From Novilysobacter antarcticus (GTDB lineage: Bacteria > Pseudomonadota > Gammaproteobacteria > Xanthomonadales > Xanthomonadaceae), in contig NZ_JAIEUJ010000002.1 of NCBI RefSeq assembly GCF_019802285.1, positions 372,001 to 436,000 of the forward strand: DNA of 64,000 nucleotides, in the 5' to 3' direction. The notes beneath the pieces were generated by a model that saw only the letters and a program-made list of their open reading frames with translations, did no database searches and was not told the origin of the DNA. Positions 10,401 to 18,754 of this stretch are shown here, piece after piece. Every line of letters starts with the position of its first letter. The first letter of the stretch is position 1. The position numbers were made by a program, and so were the translations under genes.

Positions 10401-10966
10401 TGCTTGGCGAGGACCAGAGCGGGCAGATGGCCGAGGTCGGCTTCAGTCTGTACACCGAACTGCTGGAGCGGGCGGTGCGCAGTATCCGCCAGGGCAAGTT
10501 GCCCGATCTGGATGCACCCGAAGAACGCGGCGCGGAGGTCGAGCTGCACGTTCCCGCGCTGATCCCCGAGGACTACCTGCCCGACGTGCATACGCGCCTG
10601 ACACTGTACAAGCGGATATCCGGCGCGCGCGACGCGCACGATCTGCGCGAGTTGCAGGTGGAGATGATCGACCGCTTCGGCCTGCTGCCGGATCCGGCAA
10701 AGCACCTGTTCGCAATCGCCGAGCTGAAGCTGCAGGCCACCGAACTGGGCGTGCGCAAACTGGACATCGGTCCCACCAGCGGTCGCTTGCAGTTCGTCGA
10801 GAAGCCCAAGGTCGACCCGATGGCGGTGATCCGCATGATCCAGGGCCAGCCGAACCTGTACCGCATGGACGGCCCTGACAAGCTGCGCCTCAGCCTGGAG
10901 CTGCCCGAGCCCTCGGCCCGCATTGCTGCGGCGCGCGCGCTGCTGATCGCACTGGCACCGTCGTGA
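7427..10966 (+). CDS. mfd: Transcription-repair coupling factor
   Basis: Mfd is an ATP-driven DNA translocase that removes RNA polymerase stalled at lesions and recruits UvrA. The 1179-residue protein has all expected parts. There is a UvrB-like N-terminal module (residues about 1-330) and an RNA polymerase-interacting domain near 505-565 (PIVHEDHGVGRYRGLVTLE). The superfamily 2 motor has Walker A GDVGFGKTEV near 661, the DEEQ box in VIVDEEQRFGV near 762, TATPIPRTLNMA, and QLRGRVGR near 925. A C-terminal TRCF domain completes it. The length matches the family. A very long open frame on the opposite strand is a composition artefact. Confidence 0.97.
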   Translation: MPASPSPTPPLPKAGHLRAWWRAPASLSALAFHIARAAAAHPGPLLAIVRDNQSAQQLEADLHTLLGAGASAGDAAPPGSDAASLPVLHFPDWETLPYDHFSPHPEIISQRLATLNRLPRLQRGIVVVPVQTLLQRLAPLRHVVGGSFDVTVGQRLDLDAEQRRLQSAGYHHVPQVLDPGDFAVRGGLLDVYPMGASRPFRVELLDDQIDTIRGFDPETQRSEDKIDAVKLLPGRELPLDEASLKRALDALRERFDLDTRRSGLYQDLKAGTAPSGIEYYLPLFFDQTATLFDYLDEATLPLLGEGVNEAADAFWRQTGERYEQRRHDLERPLLPPDALYLSPDALRERLNQVARIEVCGESHPQSARAEVLASQPAPALPISARDQVPAGELKSFLDHYPGRVLIAADSAGRREALLEILRAAELEPEVLPDFQAFLRSNQITANATTGAAGDTRFAIAVAPLEDGFALTAPALAVLTERQLFPERATQPRRPRRAGREPEAIVRDLGELSEGAPIVHEDHGVGRYRGLVTLEAGGEKNEYLEIEYAKGDRLYVPVGQLHLINRYSGASVETAPLHSLGGEQWSKAKRKAQEKVRDVAAELLEIQAKRRARAGLAIDLDRAMYEPFAAAFPFEETPDQHAAIEAVLRDLQSSQPMDRVVCGDVGFGKTEVAVRAAFATAAAGKQVAVLVPTTLLAEQHYRNFSDRFADWPLKVEVLSRFKTPKQIKAELEKAAEGTIDVIVGTHRLLQKDVRFKDLGLVIVDEEQRFGVRQKEALKALRANVHLLTLTATPIPRTLNMAMAGLRDLSIIATAPAHRMAVQTFVVPWDDSQLREAFQREISRGGQAYFLHNDVESIGRMQRELEALVPEARIGIAHGQMPERELERVMLDFQKQRFNVLLCSTIIESGIDIPNANTIIINRADKFGLAQLHQLRGRVGRSHHRAYAYLVVPDTRSISADAKKRLDAIAAMDELGAGFTLATHDLEIRGAGELLGEDQSGQMAEVGFSLYTELLERAVRSIRQGKLPDLDAPEERGAEVELHVPALIPEDYLPDVHTRLTLYKRISGARDAHDLRELQVEMIDRFGLLPDPAKHLFAIAELKLQATELGVRKLDIGPTSGRLQFVEKPKVDPMAVIRMIQGQPNLYRMDGPDKLRLSLELPEPSARIAAARALLIALAPS

Positions 10967-11119
10967 TCCGCAGGGCTAAATCACGCAATCGCAATCGCCG
11001 ATGCAATTCCGCCGGCAATTGTCAATCCCCGCAGCGTGCTTTAAGGTCGGTTGAGCAGTGTGTTGTGATGCATTGCACGGTCCGACGCGGAGAGCTTTCC
11101 GCAATCAGGGGAAACACCA

Positions 11120-11572
11120 ATGAACAAGACGGCATTCTTATTGCCGCTGTTGCTGGTCGCCGGTGGCGCTCACGCACAGCAGGCCAGTGGCTGCCCGCAG
11201 CTGGACGCGAGTACCGGCCTGACCTGGGAGTACCGCGGCGGCGATGGCGCGGATTTCTGCCGCGCGCTGCGCGCCGACGGCTCCGAAGCGTTTGGCATGT
11301 ACATCAGCAAGAAGCCGACCTTCTCGCCGCAGCGCAGCAACCGGGTGGAGAACGGCAGCATCGGCGGCCGCGATGTCCAGTGGTACCGGGCTGAACTGGC
11401 CGGGCAGCCGGAAATCGAGGCACGCGAGACGCTGCTCAAACTCGACGATGGCCGCAGCGCGCATGTGTGGACGCAGGCACCCTCGAAGGACCAGCTGCAG
11501 GAGGTTTTCGAGCTGACCCGCGATATCGACTTCTCGACCCGTCACACCGCAAAGGTGATTGCCGGTCAATAG
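11120..11572 (+). CDS. Small exported protein of unknown function
   Basis: The 150-residue protein begins MNKTAFLLPLLLVAGGAHAQ, a clear Sec signal peptide with an Ala-x-Ala cleavage site near residue 19. The mature protein has two cysteines (SGCPQL and ADFCRAL) that could form a periplasmic disulfide. The rest is a mixed alpha/beta sequence I do not recognise. A Shine-Dalgarno AGGGG 8 bases upstream supports the start. The 153-bp gap before it, after mfd, holds no other gene that I can see. It converges with hutF. Confidence 0.65.
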   Translation: MNKTAFLLPLLLVAGGAHAQQASGCPQLDASTGLTWEYRGGDGADFCRALRADGSEAFGMYISKKPTFSPQRSNRVENGSIGGRDVQWYRAELAGQPEIEARETLLKLDDGRSAHVWTQAPSKDQLQEVFELTRDIDFSTRHTAKVIAGQ

Positions 11573-11599
11573 GCGCCGGCCCGCGTTCGGGATGCGCCT
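11571..11599. terminator. Possible hairpin between convergent genes
   Basis: AGGCGC at 11571-11576 pairs with GCGCCT at 11594-11599, and inside it CCCG pairs with CGGG. It lies between the small exported-protein gene and hutF. There is no T-tract on either strand, so termination is only a possibility. Confidence 0.3.
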
Positions 11600-11608
11600 G
11601 TCCGTGGG

Positions 11609-12946
11609 CTAGCTGTCCTGCGCGAGCAACCCGGCAACCGCCTGGTGATAGCGCGCGGCGATCGGGTCGGCATCCACATGCCGGCCGCCATCGACCATGC
11701 AGCGACCGTCCACCCAGGTCTGTCGCACCAGCGAGCGGTTGCCACTGAAAATCCAGCGATCCACCGCGTCCGCGTCGGTAGCGCCCGCAAATTGCGGCGC
11801 GTCCCCGTCCAGCACGAGCACGTCAGCGCCGGCCGCATCGAGACGATGGCCGGTGGCGTCCGCGGCACTGGACAACACACCCCTCAGCAGGGTTTCGCCC
11901 ACGCTCGACGTCTCGGCGCCCACCGCGATGTTGCGTCGTCGGGTGACCAGACGCTGTCCGTATTCAAGCCAGCGCAGCTCCTCCACCGGCGATACCGACG
12001 AATTGGAGTCCGAGCCCACGCCCCAGTGTCCACCGGCGTCGAGATAGTCGCGCAGCCGAAACAGGCCATCGCCGAGGTTGGCTTCCGTGGTCGGGCAGAT
12101 CGCCACCGTGGCACCCGATCTGGCTACACCGGCAAGCTCCGCGTCGTCCAGATGGGTGGCGTGGACCAACGTCCACCGCTCATCGACATCCGCGTGGTCC
12201 AGCAACCACTGCACCGGCCGCACGCCGCGCAGAAGCAGGCATTCCTCCACCTCGGGAAGCTGCTCGGCGATGTGGATATGGACGCGACTGTCCGCAGGCA
12301 GCGCCGCAAGCACCTCGCGCATCGCCTCTGGCGGTACCGCGCGCAGGCTGTGCAGCGCGCAGCCGACGTGCAGGCGCCCGTTTTCTTTTTCCCGCAGCGT
12401 GTCCAGCAACCTGAGGTAGGCGTCCACGGTGTGGCCGAAACGTTGCTGGCGCGGCTCCAATGGCCGGCCATCGAAGCCACCGGTCATGTACAGCACCGGC
12501 AGCAGCGTCATCCGGATGCCCACGTCGGCCGCGGCGTCCACCAACGCCGTGGACATCGCCGCGGGGTTGGCCCACGACTTGCCGCCCGGGCCGTGATGCA
12601 GGTAGTGGAACTCGCACACCGTCGTGTAGCCGGCCTCCAGCATTTCGGCATAGAGCTGCGATGCGACCGCATGCAGCGATTCCGGAGTGAAGCGGTCGGC
12701 GAAGCGGTACATCGTCTCGCGCCAGGTCCAGAACGAATCCTCCGGATCGGTCTGCGACTCGGCCATGCCCGCCATCGCGCGCTGGAAGGCGTGCGAATGC
12801 AGGTTCGCGATTCCGGGCACCACACGTTGCGGCGTACGCGAACCACCGCGCGCTGGCAGCTGGTCCACGCGGTGGCCACTTTGCGGCAGCGGCCCATCGC
12901 GCCAACCATCGGGGTACCAGATCCTGGCGCTCGCATTGCTGTTCAT
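11609..12946 (-). CDS. hutF: Formimidoylglutamate deiminase
   Basis: HutF converts N-formimidoyl-L-glutamate to N-formyl-L-glutamate and ammonia in the five-step histidine degradation route. The 445-residue amidohydrolase has the metal-binding HSHAF near residue 50, HIAEQLPEVEE with the substrate-contacting His/Glu, HATHLDD, and GSDSNSSVSPVEELRWLEYG carrying the metal-binding Asp. Its length matches the family. It diverges from hutI with 76 bp between the starts. hutH, hutU and hutG are not in the window. GACAAT lies 6 bases before the ATG. Confidence 0.93.
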   Translation of the reverse strand: MNSNASARIWYPDGWRDGPLPQSGHRVDQLPARGGSRTPQRVVPGIANLHSHAFQRAMAGMAESQTDPEDSFWTWRETMYRFADRFTPESLHAVASQLYAEMLEAGYTTVCEFHYLHHGPGGKSWANPAAMSTALVDAAADVGIRMTLLPVLYMTGGFDGRPLEPRQQRFGHTVDAYLRLLDTLREKENGRLHVGCALHSLRAVPPEAMREVLAALPADSRVHIHIAEQLPEVEECLLLRGVRPVQWLLDHADVDERWTLVHATHLDDAELAGVARSGATVAICPTTEANLGDGLFRLRDYLDAGGHWGVGSDSNSSVSPVEELRWLEYGQRLVTRRRNIAVGAETSSVGETLLRGVLSSAADATGHRLDAAGADVLVLDGDAPQFAGATDADAVDRWIFSGNRSLVRQTWVDGRCMVDGGRHVDADPIAARYHQAVAGLLAQDS

Positions 12947-12952
12947 CGCCCG

Positions 12953-13016
12953 ATTGTCGCCTGCCTCGAGTGCGCTGGCGACCTGATCTGGCGGGCGCGT
13001 GCGTGTTCCCTACAAT
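12953..13016. promoter_or_regulatory. Divergent hutF/hutI promoter region with paired -10-like hexamers
   Basis: On the plus strand TACAAT (13011-13016) ends 6 bases before the hutI ATG. On the minus strand GACAAT (12953-12958) ends 6 bases before the hutF ATG. Both transcripts could be leaderless. A repressor such as HutC could act here, but I see no clear palindrome. Confidence 0.45.
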
Positions 13017-13022
13017 GACTCG

Positions 13023-14315
13023 ATGACCATTTCCGCTGAAGCAAGCGACGGTGGCGCGAGGGCGCCTGCCTCCACCCGCTCTCCGGACGCCACCGGTGAG
13101 CCCTGGGATGGCCTGATCCTGGGTGCATCACTGGTGACGCTGGTCGGTCCCGAGGGCTACGGCGAAATCAGCGATGGCGCGCTGGGCTGGCGCGACGGCC
13201 TGCTCACCTATGCCGGTCCGCGCGAGGGCCTGCCGGGCAAGCCTGGGGCGCTGGCGCGCGATGTCATCACCACCGACGGCTGGATCACCCCCGGCCTGGT
13301 GGACTGCCACACCCACCTGGTGTTTGCCGGCGATCGCGCGCGGGAGTTCGAGTTGCGCCTGCAAGGCGCCAGCTACGAGGAAATTGCACGCGCCGGCGGC
13401 GGAATCCTGTCCACGGTGGAAGCGCTACGTGCCTGCGATGAGGACGAGTTGCTGCGCCAATCGCTGCCTCGCGCACGCGCCCTGTGCGCCGACGGCGCGA
13501 CCACGCTGGAAATCAAGTCCGGCTATGGACTGGACTTCGAAGGCGAGCGGCGGATGCTGCGCGTGGCCCGCCGGATCGGCCGCGAGCTGGGCGTCGGCGT
13601 GTGCACCACGTATCTGGCAGCGCATGCCTTGCCGGTTGAATTCCAGGAACAGGCAGACGCCTACATCGACGAGGTGATCCAGTGGCTGCCCAGGCTCCAC
13701 GCCGAAGGCCTGGTGGATGCGGTGGATGCCTTCTGCGAGGGCATCGGGTTCACGCCGGCGCAGACTCGGCGCGTATTTGAGGCCGCGCGCGCGCTGGACC
13801 TGCCCGTAAAGCTGCACGCCGACCAGCTCAGCGACTTGGGCGGAGCGGCCCTGGTGGCCGAATTCGGTGGTCTCTCGGCCGACCACGTCGAGCACACCAG
13901 CGAGGAAGGCGTGCGCGCGATGGCCGCTGCGGGCGTGGTCGCGGTGCTGCTGCCCGGCGCGTACCATGTGTTGCGCGAAACCCGGTTGCCGCCATTGGCC
14001 GCATTCCGGGAGCACGGCGTAGCCATGGCGGTCGCGACCGACTGCAACCCCGGTACATCACCGCTGCTGTCGCTGCGTCAGGGCATCCAACTGGCGTGCA
14101 CCCATTTCCGCCTCACCCCGGATGAGGCCTTGCGCGGGGCGACCGTCAACGCGGCGCGTGCTCTGGGCCTGGGCGACCGCGGCGCACTGCGGGAGGGCCT
14201 GCGTGCCGACTTCGTTCGCTGGAAGATCCGCCATCCGGCCGAGCTGGGCTACTGGCTGGGCGGAGATCTGGCCGGCGGCGTGTGGATTGGCGGCCAGCGC
14301 GTGCATCCGCAGTAA
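13023..14315 (+). CDS. hutI: Imidazolonepropionase
   Basis: HutI hydrolyses 4-imidazolone-5-propanoate to N-formimidoyl-L-glutamate, the substrate of HutF. The 430-residue amidohydrolase shows [20 protein letters not shown] (metal-binding HTH), [22 protein letters not shown] and [10 protein letters not shown] with the metal-ligand Asp. Start 13023 is chosen because residues upstream of this ATG do not fit and a -10-like element lies just before it. The N terminus is about 25 residues longer than usual and Ser/Ala-rich. It is divergent from hutF. Confidence 0.94.
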   Translation: MTISAEASDGGARAPASTRSPDATGEPWDGLILGASLVTLVGPEGYGEISDGALGWRDGLLTYAGPREGLPGKPGALARDVITTDGWITPGLVDCHTHLVFAGDRAREFELRLQGASYEEIARAGGGILSTVEALRACDEDELLRQSLPRARALCADGATTLEIKSGYGLDFEGERRMLRVARRIGRELGVGVCTTYLAAHALPVEFQEQADAYIDEVIQWLPRLHAEGLVDAVDAFCEGIGFTPAQTRRVFEAARALDLPVKLHADQLSDLGGAALVAEFGGLSADHVEHTSEEGVRAMAAAGVVAVLLPGAYHVLRETRLPPLAAFREHGVAMAVATDCNPGTSPLLSLRQGIQLACTHFRLTPDEALRGATVNAARALGLGDRGALREGLRADFVRWKIRHPAELGYWLGGDLAGGVWIGGQRVHPQ

Positions 14316-14393
14316 CGCCGGCGCGGTCGATTGCGGCACTATCGACCGGTCGAACCCCACGCCGCGCAGTCGCGCGGAACCCTTGGAGAGATC

Positions 14394-15605
14394 ATGCACC
14401 GCACCCTGCCCTTCCTGCTGCTCGCACTCGTTCCCGCGCTCGGTTTCGCCCAGTCGCCGCCGCAGCCCAAGGCCACCGACGCCGCCCGGGCGCTGGCACA
14501 GGATGCGGTGATCGTGGATACCCACATCGACGCCCCCGGCATGCTGACCGATCGCTGGATGGACCTTGGCAGCGATGCACCGGGGCGCGAGTTCGACTAT
14601 CCCAAGGCCCGCGCCGGCGGCCTGGACGTCGCTTTCATGTCGATCTACACCTCGGCCAAGCAGGACGAGGACGGCGTGGCCTGGCAGGTCGCCAACACCA
14701 TGATCGATTCGGTCGAGGCACTGGTCCAGCGCCACCCCGACCGGTTCGCGCTCCTGCGATCGCCGGGTGATGTCGAGCGCCTGCGCAAGGGCGGGCGGGT
14801 GCTGCTGCCGTTGGGGATGGAAAACGGCGCGCCCATTGGTGATGACCTGGCCAACCTGAAGTTCTTCTTCGATCGCGGGGTGCGCTACATCACCCTGGCC
14901 CACAGTGCGGCGAACCGGATCGCCGATTCCTCCTATGCGATCGAGCGCAAATGGAACGGGCTGAGCCCCTTCGGGCGCGAGGTCGTGGCCGAGATGAACC
15001 GGCTCGGGATCATGATCGACGTCTCACACGTCTCCGACGAGTCGGCGCGCCAGGTCATCGCGCTGAGCACCGTGCCGGTGATCGCCAGCCACTCCGCGTT
15101 GCGTCATTTCACCCCGGACTTCGAGCGCAACATCAGCGATGAATTGGCCAAGGCGATTGCCGACAAGGGCGGCGTGGTCCAGATTCCCTTCGGTACGGCT
15201 TTTGTCGATCCTCAGGGTGCAGCGGACACCCAGGCGCACTTCCGCGCCATCAACGACTTCAACCGGCGCAACGCCGAACTCCGGGCGGCCGGCAAGCCGG
15301 AACTTGACCGGGAGACGTTCAACCGCGAATGGTCCGAGGCGCATCCGGCGCCGCAGACGCCGATCGACGCCGTGCTGGACCAGATCGACTATGCCGTGCA
15401 GCTGATCGGGATCGACCACGTGGGCATCGGCTCGGACTTTGATGGCGTGGACGGGGAGCTGGCCGATGGCCTGCGCAGCGTGGCCGACTTCCCCAACCTG
15501 ATCAGTGGCCTGCAGTCGCGCGGTCATAGCGACGCGGATATCCGCAAGATCCTCGGCGGCAACCTGCTGCGTACGTGGGCCGCGATCGAGGCCGGCGCGC
15601 ACTGA
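14394..15605 (+). CDS. Secreted dipeptidase, peptidase M19 (renal dipeptidase) family
   Basis: This is a 403-residue zinc dipeptidase, probably periplasmic, with signal peptide MHRTLPFLLLALVPALGFAQ. Metal-binding motifs are VDTHIDAPG (H-x-D), the Glu in LGMENGAPIGDD, HSAANR, and DVSHVSDES followed by SHSALRHFTPDFERN. The Asp motif GIGSDFDGVDG lies near the end. The start at 14394 is backed by GGAGAG upstream. It follows hutI in the same direction after 78 bp, but no functional link is obvious. Confidence 0.88.
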   Translation: MHRTLPFLLLALVPALGFAQSPPQPKATDAARALAQDAVIVDTHIDAPGMLTDRWMDLGSDAPGREFDYPKARAGGLDVAFMSIYTSAKQDEDGVAWQVANTMIDSVEALVQRHPDRFALLRSPGDVERLRKGGRVLLPLGMENGAPIGDDLANLKFFFDRGVRYITLAHSAANRIADSSYAIERKWNGLSPFGREVVAEMNRLGIMIDVSHVSDESARQVIALSTVPVIASHSALRHFTPDFERNISDELAKAIADKGGVVQIPFGTAFVDPQGAADTQAHFRAINDFNRRNAELRAAGKPELDRETFNREWSEAHPAPQTPIDAVLDQIDYAVQLIGIDHVGIGSDFDGVDGELADGLRSVADFPNLISGLQSRGHSDADIRKILGGNLLRTWAAIEAGAH

Positions 15606-15637
15606 CCTGCCGGGTCGCGCATCGCGCAAAAAGGAAA

Positions 15638-15655
15638 GCCCCGCATTTGCGGGGC
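15638..15655 (-). terminator. Intrinsic terminator for the THX gene
   Basis: GCCCCGCA pairs with TGCGGGGC around a two-base loop. On the minus strand it is followed by TTTCCTTTTT, so it fits the THX gene ending at 15685. The plus strand has no T-tract. The same stem recurs at 53941. Confidence 0.75.
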
Positions 15656-15684
15656 CTCTGCTCACAACGGCATGACGCCGGTGT

Positions 15685-15876
15685 TTACTCCTTGGCGACG
15701 GTCTTCTTGGCCACGACCTTCTTGGTCGTCGCCTTGCTCGCGGCCTTGCTGGCGGCAGTCTTCTTTGCTACGGGCGCACTGGCGGTGCCGGCGGCCTTGG
15801 ATACGGCCGAGCGGGAGTTGCCGTAGCTGGAGTTGAAGCGCTTGCCCTTGGCGGTCTTGCGGTCGCCTTTGCCCAT
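15685..15876 (-). CDS. THX-family 30S ribosomal protein with Lys/Ala-rich tail
   Basis: The 63-residue protein begins MGKGDRKTAKGKRFNSSYGN, close to the small Thermus protein THX (bTHX), which sits in the 30S head. The first 25 residues cover the known THX length. The remaining 38 are rich in Lys, Ala, Thr and Val (AKKTAASKAASKATTKK) and look like a disordered RNA-binding tail, as in other Xanthomonadaceae. Shine-Dalgarno GGGAG upstream and the MGKGDR match fix the start at 15876. Confidence 0.8.
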   Translation of the reverse strand: MGKGDRKTAKGKRFNSSYGNSRSAVSKAAGTASAPVAKKTAASKAASKATTKKVVAKKTVAKE

Positions 15877-16011
15877 GATTTTGCTCCCGGTTGGGTATTG
15901 ATACGATTGAAAAACCCGCACCTCAGGGGTGGACACCGACTCGTTCTGCCAGTGCCACGCGTGGCGCGGGGAGCTTCAAATCTTAACATGGGCACTTGCC
16001 TGCCCGCGTGC

Positions 16012-16419
16012 CTAGTGGTGGCAGCAGGCGTCGTGCACGTGTCCGTGGTTCAGGCGCAGGTTGATCACATGCGCCACGCCCACCAGCGTGCCGCCAAACG
16101 TCATCGCGACGGCATGAGGGACCACGCTGGCGTGCAGCGGCTGATACAGAACCGCCATCCACAGCACACCCAGACCCGTCAATAACAGCCACAGCGCCCG
16201 CGCGACGCCGTGCCGCCGGTAACCCTGGAACAGACTGAAGACGCCCAGCAAAGTGGCAAACACCACGAAGGCCTGCTCGAAACGCTCGCTGCCCATGCTC
16301 ATCAGACCGACCGCCGGCAGGAGCGCAATGGCCACCGGGAGCAGCGCACAGTGCACGGCGCAGATGATGGAACCCGAGGCGCCGAGACGGTCGAGCAATC
16401 GATGGGTAAGCGGTGACAT
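16012..16419 (-). CDS. MerC-domain inner-membrane protein, probably zinc-related
   Basis: The 135-residue protein has four hydrophobic segments and a MerC-type N terminus, SPLTHRLLDRLGASGSIICA, followed by VHCALLPVAIALLPAVGL. The Cys pair in IICAVHCALLP is typical of the family. The C terminus, NHGHVHDACCHH, is rich in His and Cys and could bind metal. Family members are often labelled mercury transporters. Here the neighbours are a ZnuD-like receptor and a Zur-like box, so a zinc role is more likely (inference). AAGGTG upstream supports the start. Confidence 0.75.
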   Translation of the reverse strand: MSPLTHRLLDRLGASGSIICAVHCALLPVAIALLPAVGLMSMGSERFEQAFVVFATLLGVFSLFQGYRRHGVARALWLLLTGLGVLWMAVLYQPLHASVVPHAVAMTFGGTLVGVAHVINLRLNHGHVHDACCHH

Positions 16420-16464
16420 CAGGACACCTTCAGTGGATGCATGACTTGTGGGGGACTTGCCGAC

Positions 16465-16487
16465 GGATTGGAATAATATAACATTTC
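16465..16487. promoter_or_regulatory. Zur-like operator between the MerC-domain gene and the TonB receptor
   Basis: The right half, TATAACATTTC (16477-16487), equals the half-site of the enterobacterial Zur box as I recall it. The left half (16465-16475) matches the mirror GAAATGTTATA at 7 of 11 positions. It is a strikingly AT-rich patch midway between two divergent metal-transport genes. TATAAC within it could also serve as a -10. Confidence 0.65.
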
Positions 16488-16518
16488 GGTCCCGTGTCAC
16501 TATTTCTGCAGGCTGCCC

Positions 16519-18747
16519 GTGTCTCCAGCGTCTCTTTTGCGCCGTAAGTCCCTCTTCCTTGCTTTGCTTGCCGCCCTGGTGATCGCACCGTCCGCGTCTG
16601 CCGCCGACACGGCGGCGACGGCGCCGCAGGCGCACGACCCGGACCATGAGCCGGTCGACCTGAGCGCCGTCCAGGTCCGCGCCTCGGTCCTGCCAGGCAC
16701 GGCCGAGGATCTGGCCCGCCCGGTCGAGATCCTTGCCGGCGAACGGCTGGACGCGGCCAAGGCCAGCTCTTTGGGCGAGACAGTCAACAAGCTGCCCGGC
16801 GTGCAGTCGTCCTATTTCGGTCCCGGCGTCGGCCGTCCGATCGTGCGGGGTTTTGACGGGGCGCGGGTCCAGGTGCTCAGCGATGGCCTGGGTTCGGGCG
16901 ACGTCTCCACGGTCAGCGCCGACCACGCGGTCAGCATCGAGCCCTTCCTCGCCAACCAGATCGAGGTCCTGAAGGGACCGTCCACCCTGCTCTACGGCAG
17001 CGGCGCCATTGGCGGCGCGGTGAACGTGATCGACGGACGCATCCCCGAGACGGTCACCGCCGAGCCTTTGCAAGGAAGGGCGGAACTGCGCGGGGGCACG
17101 GTCAATGACGAGAAGACCGGGATGCTGCGGCTGGATGGGACGTCCGCCTCGGGCAATCTGGTGTTCCACTTCGATGCATTGCATCGGGAGACCGGCGATT
17201 ACGCCATCCCGGGATTTGCCGAAAGCGCCCGCCAGTTGGCCGCCGAGGGTGAGATCCCGGAACCCGGAAGCTCGGGAACGCTGGCCAACAGCGCCCTGCG
17301 CACCGACAGCGCTGCACTGGGGCTGTCCTGGGTTGGAGGGCGTGGCTTCGCCGGCGTGGGCTACTCGTTGTTCAATACCCGCTACGGCGTGCCGGGCCAT
17401 TCCCACGGGGACGGTGACGGCGATGGCCACGATGCCGACGATGACCACCACCATGGCGAGGACGCCGTCCACATCCTGATGGACCAGCGACGCACCGAGG
17501 TGCGCGCAGGGCTCGACGAGCTGGGGGCGTTCGAGACCCTGCGGATCAAGTTCGCCGACACCCGCTACACCCACACCGAGTTCGAAGGCGAGGCTATTGG
17601 CACGGTGTTCGACAACGCCAGCAAGGAAGCGCGACTGGAGCTGGTCCACCAGCCGTGGGCCGGCTGGCGGGGCGCATTCGGTGTGCAGTGGGCGAATCGC
17701 ACGTTCGACGCCGTCGGCGAGGAGGCGTTCGTGCCCGGCACCGAAGGCAACGACACCGGCCTGTTCTGGATCGGCGAGCGCCGCAGCGGCGACTTCAAGT
17801 TCGAGCTGGGGGCGCGGCATGACCGCAACACCATTGACGCCGTCCCGCAGCCACTGGCGCCCCTGCGGTCCAACTCGCGCAAGTTCGAAGCCATCAGCGG
17901 GTCTGCGGCCGTCCAGTGGGAGCTCAATGACCGGTTCCACGCCTCCCTCGGGCTGGACCGTTCGCAGCGGGTGCCGACCGCCGAGGAGCTGTTCTCCAAC
18001 GGTCTGCACGTCGCCACCGGAACCATGGAGATCGGCGACGACACGCTGGGCGTGGAAACCGCAAACCGGCTTGAGCTGGGAGTGCGCTGGCATGGCGAGC
18101 GCATCGATCTGGGCGCGGCGATCTACGGGATCCGCTATGCGGACTTCATCTACCAGGCCAGCCCGACGTCGCTGGACAATCCCGGCAATCCGCTAATGGA
18201 CGATGGCGTGCCCGTGCGCCTGTGGAACCAGGCTGATGCCCGCTTCCACGGGATGGAGGCTGACGCGACCATCGCGCTGGTGGACAACGACCTCGGCGCC
18301 TGGGACCTGCGGGTGTTCGGCGATGTCGTGAGGGGCAAGCTCGCCGACGGCGTCGAGCGCGACGTCGACGTGGGAGTTTTTCACGGCGAGCACGTGCACC
18401 GGCACGCGGCGCGGATCAGCGAGCGAGGCAACCTGCCCCGACTGGCGCCGTCGCGGCTGGGCAGTGAACTGTCCTGGAGCAACGGGGCGTGGCGTGCATC
18501 GCTGGGTGCGGTGCGCTACCTGAAACAGGACCGGGTCGCGGCCAACGAAACCGTGACTCCCGGTTACACGCTCGTCGACGCCCATCTGGCCTGGCATCGT
18601 GACACCCCGTCGGGTAACGCATGGGAGGTGTTCCTCGACGGCAGCAACCTGCTCGACCGGGAGGCCCGTCCACACACCTCGTTCCTGAAGGACCTGGCAC
18701 CGCTGCCGGGCCGTGGCATCGCGTTCGGCGTGCGCGCCTTCTTCTGA
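16519..18747 (+). CDS. znuD: TonB-dependent outer-membrane receptor, ZnuD-like zinc uptake
   Basis: The 742-residue protein starts at GTG 16519 with a signal peptide ending APSASA near residue 29. A TonB-type plug follows (ILAGERLDAAKASSLGETVN, GRPIVRGFDGARVQVLSDGL, ANQIEVLKGPSTLLYGSGAI). A 22-strand barrel ends in the terminal aromatic pair FF. A predicted loop near residues 294-316 is packed with His, Asp and Gly, as in ZnuD zinc receptors, and HGEHVHRH occurs near residue 623. The Zur-like box upstream and Zur nearby support Zn(II) uptake across the outer membrane. Confidence 0.85.
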   Translation: MSPASLLRRKSLFLALLAALVIAPSASAADTAATAPQAHDPDHEPVDLSAVQVRASVLPGTAEDLARPVEILAGERLDAAKASSLGETVNKLPGVQSSYFGPGVGRPIVRGFDGARVQVLSDGLGSGDVSTVSADHAVSIEPFLANQIEVLKGPSTLLYGSGAIGGAVNVIDGRIPETVTAEPLQGRAELRGGTVNDEKTGMLRLDGTSASGNLVFHFDALHRETGDYAIPGFAESARQLAAEGEIPEPGSSGTLANSALRTDSAALGLSWVGGRGFAGVGYSLFNTRYGVPGHSHGDGDGDGHDADDDHHHGEDAVHILMDQRRTEVRAGLDELGAFETLRIKFADTRYTHTEFEGEAIGTVFDNASKEARLELVHQPWAGWRGAFGVQWANRTFDAVGEEAFVPGTEGNDTGLFWIGERRSGDFKFELGARHDRNTIDAVPQPLAPLRSNSRKFEAISGSAAVQWELNDRFHASLGLDRSQRVPTAEELFSNGLHVATGTMEIGDDTLGVETANRLELGVRWHGERIDLGAAIYGIRYADFIYQASPTSLDNPGNPLMDDGVPVRLWNQADARFHGMEADATIALVDNDLGAWDLRVFGDVVRGKLADGVERDVDVGVFHGEHVHRHAARISERGNLPRLAPSRLGSELSWSNGAWRASLGAVRYLKQDRVAANETVTPGYTLVDAHLAWHRDTPSGNAWEVFLDGSNLLDREARPHTSFLKDLAPLPGRGIAFGVRAFF

Positions 18748-18754
18748 GCCAAGC

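Noticed and set aside
7502-10705. A 1067-codon open frame on the minus strand opposite mfd
   Set aside because: It is antisense to a complete, motif-verified Mfd and its product has no recognisable domain; long antisense frames are common at this G+C.
10967-11119. A small gene or regulatory RNA between mfd and the exported protein gene
   Set aside because: There is only a weak CAATT/AATTG inverted repeat and no coding pattern or riboswitch core.
16012-16419. Mercury-resistance operon because of the MerC domain
   Set aside because: No merR, merT, merP or merA nearby; the context is zinc uptake with a Zur-like box.
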